Assembly: GCA_900471605.1 (NCBI GenBank)
Contig: UCEY01000016.1
Span: 282,272 to 346,271, forward strand
DNA: 64,000 nt
Source: Hyphomicrobiales bacterium
GTDB taxonomy: Bacteria > Pseudomonadota > Alphaproteobacteria > Rhizobiales > Rhizobiaceae
Direction of reading: 5' to 3'
In this document: positions 35,983-45,300 of the stretch, piece after piece
Layout: every line of letters begins with the position of its first letter
Position numbering within the stretch: position 1 is the first letter of the stretch
Translations under genes and position numbers: made by a program
The notes under the pieces: generated by a model
Databases searched by the model: none
What the model saw: the letters and a program-made list of their open reading frames with translations, nothing else
Told to the model about the DNA's origin: nothing

Positions 35983-37641
35983 ATGTCTCAAACCGTCTAT
36001 GATGCACTGGTCGTCGGTTCCGGCGCGGCCGGGTCCTTCGCAGCCAAGGAACTGACCGCTCAAGGCTTGTCGGTCCTTCTTCTCGAGGCAGGGCCTTCGA
36101 TCGGTCCGAAGGACTTCGACCCGGCTCGTAAAAAGGCGGCGCAGAAAGACATCAACATCTGGGAACGGGCACGCGCGACAGCGAACGGGCAGCCAGTCCA
36201 GGCGCGCGCGGTTTTCTTCAAGGAGTGGATGAGCCACCTCTTCATCAACGATCGCCGCAATCCCTACACGACGCCCCCGGATGCTCCCTTCCTCTGGATC
36301 AGAGGGCGGCAGGCCGGCGGGAGGCTGCATACCTTCGGCCGCGTTCTCCTGCGGTGGAGCGATGACGATTTCAGGCAGCATGCCCGAACCGGCCAGGGCG
36401 TCGACTGGCCTCTTTCCTATGAGGAGCTCGATCCCTTTTATGCCGAGGTCGAATCCTATCTCGGCCTCTACGGCCAAAAGGACAACGTCTCGACGCTGCC
36501 GGATGGAATCTATTCAAAACGGGCAACTCTCACCCCGGCCGAGGAAGCGTTCAAGGCAGCCGTCGAAGGGCGATGGCCGCAACGACGCGTCGTATCCTGG
36601 CGCTATATCGCTCCGGAAACCGAACGCGTCCCCCGTGCCCTTCGTGACGCACAAGCCACCGGCCATCTCACCATCCGCTACAATGCGGTCGTGCGTCGCA
36701 TCACGACGGATAGTCACACGGGCCTGGCGACCGGCGCGGAATTCACCGACAGCGCCACCGGAGCGACCGAGACGGTCCGTGCTTCCAACGTGGTCGTCTG
36801 TGCCTCGCCGATCGAGAGCATCCGGCTTCTTCTGAACTCCGCGTCCTCCCTGCATCCGCACGGTCTCGGCAACAGTTCGGGAACATTGGGCCGTTACTTC
36901 ATGGACCAGCTGCCGTCTCTGGCCATGGGGTCATTTCCGCCGGTCTCGGGGTGGATGAAGGATGATTCGGCACCGGCAGACCCGTTCTACAACGCCTCCG
37001 GCGGCATATTCATCCCGCGGTTCGAACCGTCGGGGGACGCAAGCCAAAGCGGTGACTTCGCCTATCAAGGGGCCGTCGGCAGGACGCCCGTTTCGAGTGA
37101 TACGCCGGCCCGCATGGCATTTTTCGGCTACGGCCGAATGCTGGCGCACGCCGACAACCGCGTGACATTGGATCGTCACAAGACGGACAATTGGAACATT
37201 CCCGTTGCGCATATTCGCTGTGTCATGAGTGCCGGCGAGCGTGAGATCCTGGCCAGGCAGGAAGAAACCCTGATCGAAATGATCAGGCAAGCCGGCGGCG
37301 ATCTGGAATTCATCGGATCACCGCTTGGACTGAAGGAAATGGGAAGGGGCGCCTATCCCGATGCCGATATCTTCAGCCGCCTGTTGTTCCGAAAGATGTT
37401 CCATCGAAGCATGTCGATGGGCGCTGCCATTCACGAGACCGGGGGCGTACGGATGGGAACGTCGCCTGAAACATCGGTCCTGAACGCCTGGAACCAGAGC
37501 TGGGACGTTCCCAACCTGCTCGTTACGGACGCCAGTTCCTTCCCCACCAGCGGTGTCGCCGGAACGACCCTCACGGTGATGGCGCTCACGACCCGCGCAT
37601 GCCGCCGCCTTGCACAGGCACACCATGCCGCCCGAGGCTAG
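35983..37641 (+). CDS. GMC-family FAD-dependent oxidoreductase (glycoside/glucose dehydrogenase-like)
   Basis: 552 residues. The FAD motif ALVVGSGAAGSFAAKEL is at the N-terminus, ending LLEAGPS. The catalytic His is expected in GAAIHETGGVRMG; the second FAD segment is LVTDASSFPTSGVAGTTLTV. Bacterial GMC enzymes of this kind oxidise sugars or the C3 hydroxyl of glycosides. It lies 126 bases after the TIM-barrel gene. It lacks a signal peptide, so it acts in the cytoplasm or with an unseen partner. Confidence 0.9.
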   Translation: MSQTVYDALVVGSGAAGSFAAKELTAQGLSVLLLEAGPSIGPKDFDPARKKAAQKDINIWERARATANGQPVQARAVFFKEWMSHLFINDRRNPYTTPPDAPFLWIRGRQAGGRLHTFGRVLLRWSDDDFRQHARTGQGVDWPLSYEELDPFYAEVESYLGLYGQKDNVSTLPDGIYSKRATLTPAEEAFKAAVEGRWPQRRVVSWRYIAPETERVPRALRDAQATGHLTIRYNAVVRRITTDSHTGLATGAEFTDSATGATETVRASNVVVCASPIESIRLLLNSASSLHPHGLGNSSGTLGRYFMDQLPSLAMGSFPPVSGWMKDDSAPADPFYNASGGIFIPRFEPSGDASQSGDFAYQGAVGRTPVSSDTPARMAFFGYGRMLAHADNRVTLDRHKTDNWNIPVAHIRCVMSAGEREILARQEETLIEMIRQAGGDLEFIGSPLGLKEMGRGAYPDADIFSRLLFRKMFHRSMSMGAAIHETGGVRMGTSPETSVLNAWNQSWDVPNLLVTDASSFPTSGVAGTTLTVMALTTRACRRLAQAHHAARG

Positions 37642-37661
37642 GCCGACGGCATGAAACCCGG

Positions 37662-37916
37662 CTATTGGAGCATGCCCGCCTCGAGTGCGGCGGACAGAAA
37701 CGTCTCGCGCGCCGCTGCCGCGTCGATCTGCCTGCGCAGGGCGGCCGAGCAGACCTGGGTCGCCGTTCTGTAGCGCTCGTTGCGCGCCGCCGGCCATTTG
37801 TTGGTGAGATAGATCAGGGCCTCCGCAGGTGTCCGGATAATTTCCGGAGACCGCCGCCCGACCGCCACGACCACCGGCTCCTGCCAGTTCGGATCGCTTT
37901 TCACCCGTTTTTTCAT
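37662..37916 (-). CDS. DUF982 protein
   Basis: 84 residues. DUF982 is a small family almost confined to Rhizobiales. The core is present: PVVVAVGRRSPEIIRTPAEA, LTNKWPAARNERYRTATQVC and a helical end AALEAGML. The ATG at 37916 is chosen because GGAGG lies six bases upstream. Function is unknown. It is convergent with the GMC gene. Confidence 0.85.
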   Translation of the reverse strand: MKKRVKSDPNWQEPVVVAVGRRSPEIIRTPAEALIYLTNKWPAARNERYRTATQVCSAALRRQIDAAAARETFLSAALEAGMLQ

Positions 37917-38108
37917 GCATTTCCTCCACTTGCGGGTCCAACCTTGGAGATCCGATAGTGGCACGGCTTCCGCCGTCTATCTATTTGACCGGGCTTACTT
38001 CATTGGGAGTAGAACATCACAGCTTGTGATCGCCGGTAGGTGTCACAGCATCTTTCTTTTGCGCTAGGATGCCCTAGTTCCCTTCTCCAACCAACCGCTA
38101 CGCAGTGA

Positions 38109-40460
38109 ATGGCAAGCCCCGAGGACAAATCCAACAGTCCGGATGAACATGCCCCCGGCGGCCCCGCGCGGGTGACTGACATCGAGACAACACCGCAAGG
38201 CGCTTCGAAAGAGAACGAGCGTCACCGGGAGGGTTTAGCCTCCGATAACCCCGCGGACGAGCCGAAACCAGGCGTGAATTCGGCTGCGGCTTTCGGGCAG
38301 AGCGGGCAAGCCATTCGCGGCCTGCTGGCCGCACTCCGCCATGACCTTCGAGCTTTGTGGCAATCGGGCTCTCTCGGGATGAGGAACACCGTCTCGGCAC
38401 TTCGGCGGAAATACGCAGGACCGGGAGAACCCGGATCGAACCCGGCCTCGGGGATCGCGACACGACGCCTTTCCGCCCTCCCCGGAAAAGCGATCACAGG
38501 CTTGGCAGCGCTGCGGCGCCCTCAATTCCTCTCCCGGCAGAACCCACCGTCCAGGCGGCGTTCTTGGCTCTCCCTGGCCGCCTTCGCATCGTTCGGCTGC
38601 GTCCTCGTCTTCGGCACCATTCTGATATGGGCGCTGAAGGACGTGCCGTGGCGGGAGATCGCCGCGGGCACGCTGAAGCCCGTCATCGTGCTCGAAACCG
38701 CTGATGGCGCGCCACTTGTCCGGCAGGGACCCTATCAAGGGCCGTACGCGTCGTACGACCAGTTTCCGCAGTCGCTCATCGACGCCGTCCTGTCGATCGA
38801 GGACAGGCGGTTCATGAGCCATTACGGCATCGATCCGCAGGGCATCGGCCGCGCCCTGATCCGCAATTTTCGGGCCGGCTCGGTCGTCCAGGGCGGAAGC
38901 ACGATCACCCAGCAGCTGATCAAGCTGCAATATCTGGAAAGCGACCGAACGCTGAAACGGAAGATCCAGGAAGTGGTCATTGCGTTCTGGCTGGAATGGA
39001 AACTCGGCAAGCGGGAAATCCTGACCCGATACCTGAATGCCGCCTATCTGGGCTCGGGCGCGACTGGAATGCCCGCTGCCGCCCGCATCTATTTCAACAA
39101 GGGCATCGGCGATCTCGACGTCTCCGAGTCGGCGATGCTCGCCGGGCTGCTGAAGGCGCCGAGCCAGCTCAACCCGATCGACAATTTCGAAGGCGCCCGT
39201 CAACGCACGGCAACGGTGCTCGCCGCGATGGTCGACAATGGAAAGCTGACGCCCGATAGGGCCGCGGCCGCCAAGGCCGATTTCGGCAAGCTGCGTCCAA
39301 CGGCTCCGACACCGCGCTCGGGAAGCTGGTTCGCCGACTGGATCTCGCCGCAGGCAAGCGAGATCGCCGGCGCCTCTCCAGGTTCGACGACGGTGCGCAC
39401 CACACTGGTGCCGCGCCTGCAACGCCTTGCCGAAAGGGTTGTGACCGAGGCTCTCGATGAAGACGGAAAGACGCTCGGCGCCAGCCAGGCGGCGCTGGTG
39501 GCGATGACGCCCGAGGGCGCGGTCGTCGCCATGGTCGGCGGCCACGATTACAAGACGAGCCAGTTCAACCGCGCCGTCACGGCCATGCGCCAGCCGGGCT
39601 CCACGTTCAAGCTGTTCGTTTATTACGCGGCCTTGAAAAAAGGACTGACCCTTTCCGACCGCGTTCTCGACGCTCCGATCGAGATCGACGGCTGGTCGCC
39701 GGAAAATTCCGGCGGCAGCTACCGCGGCTGGGTCACATTGGCGGAAGCCTTCGCCCGTTCCCTGAATGCGGCGACCGTCGCCCTGGCGCAGGAAGTGGGG
39801 TTCGACAACGTCGTCACGGCCGCCAAGGAACTCGGCATCGACCCGCCTCTGGCCCCCTCTCCTTCCCTGGCGCTCGGAACATCGGAGGTCAACCTTCTGG
39901 ACCTGACCAGCGCCTATGCATCGGTTCGCCTCGGGAAGGCGCCCGTCGAGCCATGGGGCATCCTGGATTTTCAGGCGGCCGGCCAATCCCAGGCCTTTCG
40001 GGTGGGCGAGAAGACCGCGCCCTCGATCGATCTGGCGCCCTACCAGTCCGACCTCCTCGGCCTGCTGCAGCTCGTCGTCGAGCGCGGCACCGGCCGCGAC
40101 GCCGACCCCGGCACGTTCGCGGCCGGCAAGACAGGCACCAGTCAGAACAATCGCGACGCCTGGTTCGTCGGTTTCACCGAACCGCTTGTCGTCGGCGTCT
40201 GGGTCGGAAACGACGACGACACGCCGATGAAAGGCGTCACGGGCGGCTCGCTGCCGGCCCGGATCTGGCGCAACTTCATCCGCGCCGCGATGGCCGAGCC
40301 CGCTCCCGATTTTGATCTCGACAAGGGCCAGATATCAGGCGATCCGGGATCCGCCCCCTCGTGCAACATCACCGCCTGCTCCCGCACCTACCGCTCTTTC
40401 CGGCCTTCCGACTGTACCTACCAACCTTTTCGAGGCGAACGCCGGCTTTGCGAAAGGTGA
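38109..40460 (+). CDS. Class A penicillin-binding protein (transglycosylase/transpeptidase)
   Basis: 783 residues. A disordered N-terminal cytoplasmic region of about 150 residues precedes a membrane anchor (LAAFASFGCVLVFGTILIWA). The GT51 glycosyltransferase region includes EDRRFMSHYGIDPQG and GGSTITQQLIK. The transpeptidase carries SxxK in GSTFKLF, an SxN (SLN) and KTGTS. The cysteine-containing tail (CNITACSRTYRS) also occurs in rhizobial PBP1 homologues. It polymerises and cross-links peptidoglycan in the periplasm. Confidence 0.93.
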   Translation: MASPEDKSNSPDEHAPGGPARVTDIETTPQGASKENERHREGLASDNPADEPKPGVNSAAAFGQSGQAIRGLLAALRHDLRALWQSGSLGMRNTVSALRRKYAGPGEPGSNPASGIATRRLSALPGKAITGLAALRRPQFLSRQNPPSRRRSWLSLAAFASFGCVLVFGTILIWALKDVPWREIAAGTLKPVIVLETADGAPLVRQGPYQGPYASYDQFPQSLIDAVLSIEDRRFMSHYGIDPQGIGRALIRNFRAGSVVQGGSTITQQLIKLQYLESDRTLKRKIQEVVIAFWLEWKLGKREILTRYLNAAYLGSGATGMPAAARIYFNKGIGDLDVSESAMLAGLLKAPSQLNPIDNFEGARQRTATVLAAMVDNGKLTPDRAAAAKADFGKLRPTAPTPRSGSWFADWISPQASEIAGASPGSTTVRTTLVPRLQRLAERVVTEALDEDGKTLGASQAALVAMTPEGAVVAMVGGHDYKTSQFNRAVTAMRQPGSTFKLFVYYAALKKGLTLSDRVLDAPIEIDGWSPENSGGSYRGWVTLAEAFARSLNAATVALAQEVGFDNVVTAAKELGIDPPLAPSPSLALGTSEVNLLDLTSAYASVRLGKAPVEPWGILDFQAAGQSQAFRVGEKTAPSIDLAPYQSDLLGLLQLVVERGTGRDADPGTFAAGKTGTSQNNRDAWFVGFTEPLVVGVWVGNDDDTPMKGVTGGSLPARIWRNFIRAAMAEPAPDFDLDKGQISGDPGSAPSCNITACSRTYRSFRPSDCTYQPFRGERRLCER

Positions 40461-41028
40461 CGTCGGTGTCGGGGGCCGAATGCCATAGCTGGCCGAGGAT
40501 GGATCATCTCTTAGACGGCCCAACCAACGTAGCGTGTAATTACAGATGTCCGGCGCTGCTAACAGGACCGAACTCTGGTGGTGGCAGTGTGGCGCGAACG
40601 GGTCTCGTTGTGCAATTTCCCTGATAGGTGCCGGTTTACAGGGAAAATGCAGATTTCGCGGGTCTCTGCGTTGATGAAATGGGAGATTTCGCGCGGTAAT
40701 TCAGTCACATGCGGAGGAATTCCCTAAAGTATTAACAGGGAATTTTACCGAAGCATCAGGGAAACGCACTCTCGAAATCTGGGTAAATGCCTCATACCGC
40801 AATCGGGCTGACCACCGAAGATGACCGATTGCCTCGCTCTAGTGAGAGACGTTCGGCCTCATCCTTCGTTTGCGACCTGCAGCCGGCATGACCATGAACA
40901 AACACTGCGGTGTCCCATGAAACCAAGAGAATCACAAAAAACCACTGCATCCCGATTGCCCGTCGAATGAAGCTTTGCTAGAGCAAGCCGCGTTCGCTGA
41001 ACGATATATTAGTTGCAGCGATGATGTT
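40461..41028. other. Intergenic stretch before tRNA-Gln with repeated CAGGGAA/TTCCCTG motifs
   Basis: No convincing gene is seen in about 570 bases. Between 40613 and 40766, five near-copies of CAGGGAA or its complement occur (around 40616, 40638, 40719, 40735 and 40757). The one at 40729-40742 (GTATTAACAGGGAA) has an exact inverted copy at 42245-42258. The region looks like the scar of an element boundary next to the tRNA. Confidence 0.5.
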
Positions 41029-41101
41029 GGGGCGTCGCCAAGCGGTAAGGCAACGGTTTTTGGTACCGTCATCCCTGGTTCGAATCCAGGCGCCCCAGCC
41101 A
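41029..41101 (+). tRNA. tRNA-Gln(TTG)
   Basis: Acceptor stem TGGGGCG/CGCCCCA, anticodon stem ACGGT/ACCGT with loop TTTTGGT giving anticodon TTG, T-arm CCTGG-TTCGAAT-CCAGG, and an encoded CCA end. A mobile-element fragment abuts its 3' side, and the sequence character changes there. Confidence 0.95.
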
Positions 41102-41104
41102 ATC

Positions 41105-41300
41105 TGTTTGGGTCCGTGGTAGATAGCCGATCTCGTCGACGATCCTTAGGCTCGGCCCGCAGAAGAATCGGATCCGTTCCTGCAACCTGCCCTCCCGCTC
41201 GGAGTAGGCCAACGAGTTATTGAGGTCGGCCAGGGTGCAGAAGTAGACGCTCTTTCCAGCTTCGACGCCGAGTGCCGTGGCGAGATCGCCGTAAACTACT
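41105..41300 (-). pseudogene. IS21-family IstB ATPase fragment
   Basis: Translation on the minus strand gives LATALGVEAGKSVYFCTLAD, NNSLAYSEREGRLQERIRFF and then IVDEIGYLP. These are the middle of IstB, including its Walker B region. Both ends are missing. The fragment starts directly at the 3' end of the tRNA-Gln gene, so it was cut off by a later event or brought in with the island. Confidence 0.8.
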
Positions 41301-41375
41301 ACCGCACGCTTTCAATCCCCTTGTTTTAGAAACTGGGTCTTATGCTCCTCGAAATGGAGATCAGGGGATAGCGCA

Positions 41376-41672
41376 ATGACCGCTTCTAAGCCGCGCCGGC
41401 GGAGGGACCCAATCGTCAACGTCGTGTTGAACGGTGGCCGGGTGACCTCAGGCTTTCGCGCCACTCTCTTCGCCGCAGCAAGCCGCGTTGGCGTGTCCGT
41501 TAATGAGTTCGTCCTGACTGCTGCCGCAGAGAAGCTCCGCACCTCTCGTAGCCAGTTCTCAGACGTGTTCGAACCGGGTGATCTCCGGGACATCAATGAC
41601 AGCCACGAAATGTCTTGCGTAGCGGCTGAACTCAAACGTGAATTTGGTCCGGCCTTGCCACGATATCCGTGA
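41376..41672 (+). CDS. Small ribbon-helix-helix-like hypothetical protein
   Basis: 98 residues with a basic start (ASKPRRRRDPI). A segment SGFRATLFAAASRVGVSVNE followed by FVLTAAAEKL resembles the DUF1778/MobC-type ribbon-helix-helix pattern. That suggests DNA binding as an antitoxin, plasmid or mobilisation accessory factor. No toxin gene is adjacent. The name is tentative. Confidence 0.5.
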   Translation: MTASKPRRRRDPIVNVVLNGGRVTSGFRATLFAAASRVGVSVNEFVLTAAAEKLRTSRSQFSDVFEPGDLRDINDSHEMSCVAAELKREFGPALPRYP

Positions 41673-41675
41673 TCT

Positions 41676-42218
41676 TCAAGTCGCCAGAAGAAGCAGGACG
41701 TATGCGATTACCGTCAACACCAGCCCGCGGAATGCGTAGGAGACGCACCGGTATTTCTGCCGAGCGATAAGGGAGAGGACGTCGGCATTGTCTAGGTATT
41801 CTTTGAAGAGGTAACCGACGTCGCTGCGCTGTGCTGCATGTTCGAATATCGCCCTATGCTGCGGCCAGGTTCCCCAGAAGAGTGAGGTGGATTTTTCCAC
41901 TCGCCGAGGCAGGACGACGAGAATGGCGGACAGTATGGACGAGACGGAAGTGATAGCTAGCAGGGCCGAAACAACGATGACGACCCAGCTGCCGCCGGTA
42001 TAGCGCGCCAAGGTGAACACGCCCCGCCCTTCGCTCGAGGAGATCAGAAACGCCAGCATGAAGGTGAAGATATAGGCCGCCTTCTGGTCCGATATCTTGA
42101 TCTGATCATAGAAGACATCGTTTATCTTGCGAACATGATTGAAATATTCCTCTGTGATTTCCCCCGACGCCATCGGCATTTCAAGCATCTCGGTCGGAGC
42201 GCTGTCGAACTCGCTCAA
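41676..42218 (-). CDS. Small membrane protein resembling Pycsar effector PycTM
   Basis: 180 residues. After a cytoplasmic N-terminus, YFNHVRKINDVFYDQIKISD leads into a first hydrophobic pair (AAYIFTFMLAFLI; WVVIVVSALLAITSVSSI). Then comes a soluble loop, a helix LSLIARQKYRCVSYAFRG and a final membrane helix (LVLTVIAYVLLLLA). This order matches the Pycsar effector transmembrane family, which damages the membrane when a cyclic pyrimidine nucleotide is made. The gene converges on the small RHH-like gene and is divergent from the FecR gene. No typical PycC cyclase is adjacent. Confidence 0.65.
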   Translation of the reverse strand: MSEFDSAPTEMLEMPMASGEITEEYFNHVRKINDVFYDQIKISDQKAAYIFTFMLAFLISSSEGRGVFTLARYTGGSWVVIVVSALLAITSVSSILSAILVVLPRRVEKSTSLFWGTWPQHRAIFEHAAQRSDVGYLFKEYLDNADVLSLIARQKYRCVSYAFRGLVLTVIAYVLLLLAT

Positions 42219-42331
42219 CTTGCTTATCCCCAGTTCTGAACTGTTTCCCTGTTAATACACTCTAGCTAGAAAGCAATCCCGTTGCTAAAGGCCGACTTGA
42301 CACTTGCCAGGTTTATAAGCAGTGGTGAGGC
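42219..42331. promoter_or_regulatory. Divergent promoter region before the FecR-TPR-barrel gene
   Basis: Contains TTCCCTGTTAATAC at 42245-42258, the inverted partner of 40729-40742, then GAGG before the FecR-gene start. It must carry the promoters of both the PycTM-like gene and the FecR operon. Confidence 0.45.
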
Positions 42332-45300
42332 ATGGCGGGGGCGATCAATCGATTTTATCTTGCAGCTGTTGCGCTGCCTATACTTGCCGGTGGGTTGACC
42401 TTACCGGCTGCGGCGGAGCCTGTGCAGCGGTCGGGCCAAGCGGCAGGCGCGGTGATCGCGCGCAAAGCAGGCGAAGAAGTCCGCTTCATCGACGTGTCGG
42501 CCTGGCAATTCGTCGATCTGAAGCAGGACCTCGTTACGGGCGACGTGCTGCGCACCAACGCCAACGGTCAGTTGGCCATCCTCTTCTCTGACAGGACGCA
42601 GGTGCGTCTCGGCCGCAATTCCTCGCTTGTCGTCAAGCAGATTACCGCCAGCACCAGCGCCGATACTGTGCTGGAGCTTCAATCAGGCACCATCTGGGCT
42701 CGTGCGGAACGCGGCGGGCCTGGCGTGCAAGTTCAAACGCCGGCGGCGGCAGCGGCGATCCGCGGCACGGACTGGACCATGACCGTCAAGGGCGACCAGA
42801 CTTCGCTCAACGTCCTCCAAGGCGTAGTACAATTCAGCAATCCTCAGGGCAGCGTCGAGGTGCGTCAGGGCGAAGGGGCCGTCGCCTCGATCGGCCAGGC
42901 GCCGCGCAAGATCGTGATCGTCGATTCGGACGACCGGGAGCAGATGCTGTTCTTCTTGCCGCCGCGTGAGGCTTTCGAGCGGATGCCGCCATCGGCCCAG
43001 CCGGTCGCGGAGATGCGTCGTAACGCAGACCGGATCATAGCCATCCCCGCCGAACGGCGCAGCACGGAGGACTGGGTCTCGCTCGCGGAAGCCCAGCTTT
43101 CGCTCGAGGGTCGCCAGAAGACGCGGCAGACGCTCGCGATGCTCAAGGGCCGCCATCTCTCCGCCGCCCAGCAGGCGCGCGTTACCCTGATCGAAGCGGT
43201 CCTTGCCGCGAGCGAGACCCGTTACGCGGAAGCCGCCAAGCTGTTCGAGAGGGCGCAGCGCGGTCTCGATGCCAAACGGAGGAGCATTGCACTTTACGGC
43301 GGCTATTACGCCCGCGCGCTCGCCGACCCCAATCGGGTAGAGGCGCTGCCGCCGCAGGTGGGCGGATCCGACGGCGCCTTTCTGCGCGCCTATGCGCTGG
43401 GCTTCCTGCAGGACCTGAAGGCAGCGATCAAGGTGCTGCAGGAGGCGGAGCGGCAATATCCGGAGGATCCGGAACTGCCCGCCTATCGCGGCTGGCTCGC
43501 AGTCCTGCTGAACGACCGCGCGCAGGCGGAAGAGGCGCTGAACCGGTCGCTCTCGATCGATCCCGCGGAGCCGACAGCACTTGAGGCACGCTCGCATTTT
43601 CGCACCGGCTTCAAGGGCGACTATGACGGCGCGCTCGCCGATCTCGAAGCAGCCATCAAGGTGGCGCCCGGCGGCTCGACCACATGGAATGCCATTGGCA
43701 ACGTGCAGGCGGCGCGGAACGCCAACCGCGAGGCCGAAGCGGCATTCAAGAAGTCGGTCGAACTCGATCCGCAGGATCCTCTCAGCCACGCCAATCTGGC
43801 CCTCTTCTATCTCGAGATCGGCCGCGTTGAGGATGCAAAGCGCGAAATCGACGCCGCATTGACCATAGACCCGGCGTTCGACATCGCGCTCGTCGCCCGC
43901 GGTCGCTACTATCTGCAGAACGGGGAGCTGGACAAGGCGGTCGACGACCTGCTTGCGGCAAGCGTTGCCAATCCCGGCTATTCGCAGGCGCAACTCTTGC
44001 TTGCCGCAGCGAACTACGAAAAAGGCGACCGCGTACCGGCCGAGCAGGCAACGGAAAGTGCCGAACGGCTCGACGACAACGATGCGGTGATTTCCGCCTT
44101 GCGTACGGCAGTGGCTATCGACAACTACGATTCGGAAGGCGCCATCCGCAACGCGCAGGAGTACCTGCGTCGATCAAGGGCGCGGGGCGGCGATTTCTCC
44201 TCGCTCGGCGCCAACCAGCAGGCCGGCTCGACGCTGAACGACGCATTTCGGCTACAGGGCATGAATGCCTGGGGCGAATATTACAGCGACGCCGCGTTCG
44301 ATCCGTTCGCGGGCACCGCCTATATCGACCAGAGCATCCGCGGCAGCGCCAATCCCTTCGTCAACAACTACTTCTACGGCGAAGACGTCATCACCAATAC
44401 CCCAAATGGGCAGGCGTTCTCGTCCTTCCTGCAAGGCCTAATGCTCGAACCCCATATCATTTCCGGCCGCTCGCGCTCTGCCAACATAATCAGGCGGCCA
44501 TTCCTCGAAGGCTCGATCGGCGGCGGGATCAATACGGCTGGCGGCGAACTCGATTACATCGGCGAAGGAGAGATCCAAGGCTACAGCAATCTGCCATTCC
44601 CGATCAGTTTTTATGGCAATCTGCAATGGCAGCAGGTGCGGGATAGCCGGGATATCGGCTCGCTCACGGATCTCGACACGGAGAACAGGATCCTCGGAGG
44701 CAATGGTTATCTCACAGCCAGCCCGACAGCCTATGATCGGGCGGTTCTTTATTTCAATTCCGGCGAGAACAGGTTTGCAAATAACTATGCGTTTGGTTTT
44801 GATCTGCTGGGGTTGGGCATCCCCTTTCCCATTACTTCTGATCTGAATGTGGCAAGCCGGACTGCGACCGCCGGTCTTGGTTGGAGCCATACGGTTGGCT
44901 ACAAGAACGTTGTAAATGCCGCTCTTATGTACAGCGGTATTTCAAGTCGCAGCCATCTATATCAGGAAGTGGATTTCGGTGGTTTTGGTACCGCTCCACT
45001 GGTCGATCAGACGGATAGGTTCAGGCAGCAGACCTATATTGCCGCGGCAAACCATATGATTGGCGACGGTGATTTGACGTGGCGGTATGGGGTCGAAGGC
45101 GGATTGGTAAATTCATCGAGTTCTAGCGACGATATTCTGACCCCATTGCGGATCTCGGCGTCGGACAGCAGTACGGTGGGCCGCGCCTATGTCGACCTTC
45201 TTCACGAGATTACGCCTGACCTGAAGGCAGAATACGCGTTGTTCGGTACTGTAGTGGATGGAGTTTCAGACGTTCGGCGTCTTGAGCCCCGTGCCGGTGT

